Shown here: one piece after another, positions 61,201-64,000 of the stretch
Layout of the letters: every line of letters begins with the position of its first letter
Numbering within the stretch: position 1 is the stretch's first letter
Assembly (NCBI GenBank): GCA_009917695.1
Contig: JAACJG010000006.1
Coordinates: 1 to 64,000 of the forward strand
Reading direction: 5' to 3'
Origin: Candidatus Rifleibacterium amylolyticum
GTDB lineage: Bacteria > Muiribacteriota > Ozemobacteria > Ozemobacterales > Ozemobacteraceae
DNA: 64,000 bases
Translations under genes and position numbers: made by a program
The notes under the pieces: generated by a model
The model's database searches: none
Seen by the model: only the letters and a program-made list of their open reading frames with translations
What the model was told of the DNA's origin: nothing

Positions 61201-64000
61201 AACACCAGGAGTCACATTGATGGCAAAAGTATTTGTAGCTCCGGGTAGAGCCATTATTTTTACGTTGTCCAAAGCCAGATTTCCACCACTGAAAATGTTT
61301 ACTGGCTTTGCCAATGTGTTTTTACCTACGGCCCAGTCACCGAGATCAACGATTTCCTGCGCAGCGAACACTCTCTTGCACGGCGGCACGGTAACTTTGA
61401 CTGCAAAAAAGTCATAAAGTTCGCCAAGGTCAAAGATATTATTACCATTGAGATCCTGATATACCGACATGGTTGCGATATAATCGTTCGCTTCCTTGTT
61501 ATAAGGAATGAACAGCGTTGCCGTAGCGTCTCTGGTCGCCCCAGCCGCGATTCCTCCGATTACCCCCGGGCTCATGCTCAGATTTGCCTTGCTGATCTTT
61601 ATCATACCGGGCCCGTTCAGGTCTGTGGTTATCCACTTTACGAAATCAAGCGGATAATTACCAAGGTTTTGAATTTGAGTCGGACCGACCATCTTGCTGT
61701 CACCGCATTCCATGACGCCAAAATCAAGCGTCGCAGAAGCCAGCGCAAGGTCGCGGGAGTAGATGATCAGACGATTCGACACTGACTTGTTCGATGTAAC
61801 CAGATTACCGGTGTTGAGATCGTAACCGGCCGCATAATAAGCCGGATTGACCGTCAATGAATAGCTGCCAACAAGCCCGGTATTTGTGTCTGCACGGTAT
61901 GTCCAGACATATTGCGATGCTTTGCCGGCAGCAACAGTTGCGCTTGCCGGAGTTGGCCCTGAAATAAGAGTCGCGCTGCCAATCGCAGCTGCAGATGGAA
62001 CCAGCAGCGAAGGAGAAGCGTTACTGATAGTCGAACCGCTTGCTACTGTGTTCGAAGCCAGCATGGTGACGGTAAAATTCTCACCGACAAACACTTCTGT
62101 AGGAGAAATGGTCAGCGATGCAACGAGATTTCCAGGAAGCTGAACGCGAAAATACTGTATCGCCCTTTTCGCGCCACCAGCAGCGGTTCCGCCGTCTGAA
62201 ATGAGCACAGTCCAGGTGGCAAGAGCCGCTCCGGCCGGGAGTGTATAAAGATGGTCGATATATCCATTTGCATCAGCAGCAAGCTCTGGCGAGATATTCA
62301 ACCAACCGGTTGGAGTGGTGCCGGCCTGTGGAATTTCACTGCTGTATAACCTGATTCGATAAGGAGTAGATAAGGCATCGAAGCCGTAGCCTCTTATATA
62401 AACTGTTTGCAGAACATTGAAATCAGATTGCAGAGGTGTGTAAGTCAAATTTCGCGACAACCAGATGCCCTGAGGCTGGATTGTCCAGGTGTCCTGGGGC
62501 GGCCCACCAGTCAGATACCCTCCGCTCTCCGGCCAGTTTTTATCATACCAGAGCAGATTCGAAGTAAATGTGTCGAGCCCGGTCGGAGAATCCTGGTTTA
62601 CCGATATATCATAAATGATAGTGACGGTTGTGCCGCCACCAGCAAGATCATAAGGAAATGCAGGTGATAAAACGCTCTGAGAGTATCCGCCAATGTCGAA
62701 AGACAGGCTGGCGGCTTCGAGCACAGCTGTTGCCTGGCCGCTGTTGCGAATCACAACCTCTATCCTTAGATTATTCTGGTTGAGATAGACGACTGTCGGC
62801 ACAGCCGTAATCGAATCAACAGATAAAGAAGGCTGGGTCTGAATCAAACATGTGTTGCTGAGAAATGCTGCACTGGTCAAAAAAGTACCATCACTGGCGT
62901 CAAAACCATAAACTGTTGCCGAAGCCGAAAAGTTGCCCGGTGCCAGCGCGGTAAAATCGTATGTGGCCGTTGCCTGACCGTCACCATCAACATCGATGAC
63001 CGCCGGGGCTGGCCCGGCATCGAGACTTGCCAGTAAAGCAGTGTTCAGATCAAGCGGACTTGCATAACCACTCTCAAGCTTTGCGCCACCAGTATTAACG
63101 AAAGTCATCGAACCGACAAATGACTGTCCGACAGAAACCTGCGCCGGCAACTCGAACATACCGCTCAAAACCGCAGGAGAAGTTACTTCAAAAAGATTCT
63201 CGACGGCTATGATCGTATTGGTCGGGTTGGTAATGCGCACTTTATAGTCACCGTAGGGAGATGCCGGAGCAATATCGAACTGGTGATACATGGTTCCAGA
63301 GGCGTCTGCGGTCAGCGGCGGCGATACCAGCACAGTATTGTTCGAGGGATCCAGCCAGCGGAACACGTATTCTGCATAAGGATTAACATTTTCACCGCGC
63401 GCGTAAACTGTTATGTTTCCAACCGTGGGCCGGTTAAAGCTTGCTGATGGAAAAGCGTATGCCGGATCTTTGAAGGTGTTGAGCTTTTCAGCTCTAATCG
63501 TCCAGGTGGCTGGTATAAGCGCGCCGGTATCCCACTTCAGAGGGCCACCGGTATTTTCGTCTGAACCATATATGTTGGCATTAACAGAATCGGTGCAGGT
63601 TGCAGTAGTCGGCGAAATATCGATACCGTATCGGGCCGTAGTCTCCATGTAACCGGGAAGCGTGATCGAAAATGGCGTGATACTGTAACAGGCATCATAG
63701 GTTCCGGTCGCAAAATATGGCGGAACCAGCAGGTCTGAATACTCCCATATTGCCGTAGCTTCGCCCATATTTGAAACTCTTAAAAATACCGGGGTATTGG
63801 TCTGGCCACGATACACCGTATCTGAGGCGATAACCTCTTCGAGAACCAGAGAACCGGGATTCTGTATTGTCCAGGAATCAGTTACATCAGAGCTTGAATC
63901 ATCGGTGTTGAGCCCGGAAAATTTGTCGGTACCCGAAGCGGTGCCGCTGATGACAGCAACGAAGCCAGAATCGCTCGTCGCTGAAACTTTGACCGCAAAT
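58216..64000 (-). CDS. Giant repetitive surface protein (N-terminus beyond window)
   Basis: The frame is open to the window edge with no stop between 63816 and 64000, so the visible 1,927 residues are the C-terminal part only; a GTG at 63816 is internal. The upstream part is Ig-like/CARDB-like ('DSWTIQNPGSLVLEEVIAS', 'VFLRVSNMGEAT'). From about 61735 to 58760 there are roughly eight 115-125-residue repeats with a 'DFG...G...V-x-N-x-GN-x-x-L' opening and a 'Y-x-x-x-x-x-Y-x-D' end. Several hold a calcium-loop-like D-x-N-G-N-x-x-x-D-x-x-E ('DLNGNNIFDLGE', 'EDSNGNGINESAE'). The last ~200 residues resemble a carbohydrate-binding jelly roll ('VWFDGIQLEKA', 'RPTAFGD'). Likely an adhesin or structural surface protein. 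Confidence 0.85.
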   Translation of the reverse strand, partial: FAVKVSATSDSGFVAVISGTASGTDKFSGLNTDDSSSDVTDSWTIQNPGSLVLEEVIASDTVYRGQTNTPVFLRVSNMGEATAIWEYSDLLVPPYFATGTYDACYSITPFSITLPGYMETTARYGIDISPTTATCTDSVNANIYGSDENTGGPLKWDTGALIPATWTIRAEKLNTFKDPAYAFPSASFNRPTVGNITVYARGENVNPYAEYVFRWLDPSNNTVLVSPPLTADASGTMYHQFDIAPASPYGDYKVRITNPTNTIIAVENLFEVTSPAVLSGMFELPAQVSVGQSFVGSMTFVNTGGAKLESGYASPLDLNTALLASLDAGPAPAVIDVDGDGQATATYDFTALAPGNFSASATVYGFDASDGTFLTSAAFLSNTCLIQTQPSLSVDSITAVPTVVYLNQNNLRIEVVIRNSGQATAVLEAASLSFDIGGYSQSVLSPAFPYDLAGGGTTVTIIYDISVNQDSPTGLDTFTSNLLWYDKNWPESGGYLTGGPPQDTWTIQPQGIWLSRNLTYTPLQSDFNVLQTVYIRGYGFDALSTPYRIRLYSSEIPQAGTTPTGWLNISPELAADANGYIDHLYTLPAGAALATWTVLISDGGTAAGGAKRAIQYFRVQLPGNLVASLTISPTEVFVGENFTVTMLASNTVASGSTISNASPSLLVPSAAAIGSATLISGPTPASATVAAGKASQYVWTYRADTNTGLVGSYSLTVNPAYYAAGYDLNTGNLVTSNKSVSNRLIIYSRDLALASATLDFGVMECGDSKMVGPTQIQNLGNYPLDFVKWITTDLNGPGMIKISKANLSMSPGVIGGIAAGATRDATATLFIPYNKEANDYIATMSVYQDLNGNNIFDLGELYDFFAVKVTVPPCKRVFAAQEIVDLGDWAVGKNTLAKPVNIFSGGNLALDNVKIMALPGATNTFAINVTPGVYGPMGMTESFVASVSATNVANEGFYIATWTVWDDWHNVGTVDADEASDTFQVHIRVGTIDYSLVPGLIDAGTIEPSEVKTGFGLTLNNLGTLPLTKLKFDPQPLINATFDVIGSESIAVDGSLPTSIAIGGNAAIGLVIFAPAGMAVGTYSALQYFYYDDDLDGKWDVDEYRNSFTLQVEVLPVAKVQVLSPTVGLGGISRGTSKKVSFNCRNTGNVTLTDMRWEKVLLQAATDTIPAGNASFPPSELFTAAPGAFFTREIEVTVPPAATYGVYNSVPGHFWLYADMTLPAGRNPTDAQSNFMVSCEVGDLKVDIDEAILNSSGGPNALSSSVIFNVRNIGSLNLASLKATATVLIPSLPGPINIPATSNVITSANIGALNVGQFKQSTWRVSVPPNASAATYIGTLIVWEDSNGNGINESAEASTTVQLELTVTSTRAVDVTTPLLDLQYVGRNSSKSGNFEIRNVGNMPLSNLLSIKAPLVFGAFSIPVGNVTLLLPANNLAVGASMVATATVTIGPVQGSYTYNGTQAIFEDHLAPLGSYTAGEASDTFVLRVTVGDKGLYVTNPANPPLDFGARNVNANYSQAVTVYNSNPVPLPNVRWQILSPLTGSTYTFPVASLSFTPAGEQSIAATPANYSWNANLSIGPLVPPGNYIATAVFYDDEIDNNVVDNAEASATFNVLLSVNATHSLMIVDSVLHTELNIVDFGQIAQGEAKALDVTFKNTGNVTLSNYSWVFSAINHISLPTQIDAAQLAYDLASPVTPGDYGTITVTLTIPPGQTVGNYGPTAGQTLFASTPAAASDGCEFQCEVTPSSSSFFAMLPGSAYQTVATSTFSQPAPDNLFFLSAWVCPGSGSADLSLIQYDEDGQSVATAGIRVNADGTLAVFETAPILEVNHHGLAYSLPINIDGESFKYYRVFMSFELEYNPAVASHVAIVLQNSSVDSPRSVWFDGIQLEKAFSGQTRPTAFGDIFKIHSPNLNRALDGRLQYYEW

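Noticed and set aside
1-64000. CRISPR arrays, rRNA, tRNA, integrases, transposases, prophage genes
   Set aside because: Looked for in all gaps and open frames; no regularly spaced repeats, cloverleaf-like sequences or recognisable mobile-element proteins were found. A dedicated tRNA scan was not possible.

Overview
The window looks like a chromosomal segment of a free-living, motile, Gram-negative bacterium of roughly 50-52% GC. An outer membrane is implied by lipoproteins with lipoboxes, RlpA, a UPF0164/PorV-like barrel, another large barrel-like protein, and KdsD (Kdo synthesis, hence LPS). Chemotaxis and flagellation are implied by CheC, CheD and a FliA-type sigma factor. The mix (fused FTCD, plant-type GH13 amylase, a long KamA-type radical SAM enzyme, alpha-2-macroglobulin with PBP1C, giant repeat-rich surface protein) suggests a poorly sampled deep lineage, possibly Candidatus Riflebacteria/Ozemobacteria. 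That placement is an impression and was not tested. Several sigma70 promoters fit the consensus very closely (for example at 1897-1925, 4144-4173, 8090-8118 and 4869-4897).

Layout: 1-475 is gene-free and rich in inverted repeats. 476-4850 holds a lipoprotein, a FecR protein, gpmI-gmk and pth. 4929-7304 is a cheC-cheD-membrane protein-fliA cluster. 7419-11124 holds envelope genes (HAMP protein, RlpA, a small anchored protein, a LysM/M23 peptidase). 11161-15307 is a tightly coupled three-gene surface operon (barrel, FecR/carboxypeptidase-regulatory-like protein, FN3 lipoprotein). 15373-17807 holds an atypical MurC-like ligase, a B3/B4-domain protein and a HEAT lipoprotein. 17849-21322 (minus) is a compact operon of a degenerate alkaline-phosphatase-fold protein, a degenerate primase-helicase-like protein and acylphosphatase. 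Divergent from it are an alpha-2-macroglobulin (21442-27021) and pbpC.

29856-36554 is an overlapping operon of a small membrane protein and two helicase-nucleases with Fe-S-type cysteines (AdnAB/AddAB-like), followed by an ornithine carbamoyltransferase. 37764-47930 carries a secreted unknown, kdsD, a HEAT membrane protein, FTCD, an amylase bracketed by two hexanucleotide repeat tracts, a KamA-type enzyme and an AlbA_2/Schlafen-like protein. 48052-51930 (minus) holds redox genes (TlpA-like and Bcp) and a fetA-fetB-nitrilase operon. 52041-58057 has a lipoprotein/barrel pair, two secreted unknowns, a UshA-type nucleotidase and a TrmN6-like methyltransferase. From 58216 to the edge runs one end of a very large repetitive surface protein.

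Dispersed REP-like palindromes sit in several gaps. No rRNA, tRNA, CRISPR array, transposase, integrase or phage gene was recognised. The strongest candidates for new biology are the pseudoenzyme operon at 17849-21322, the three-gene helicase-nuclease cassette at 29856-36554, the surface operon at 11161-15307, and the giant protein whose repeats carry calcium-loop-like motifs.
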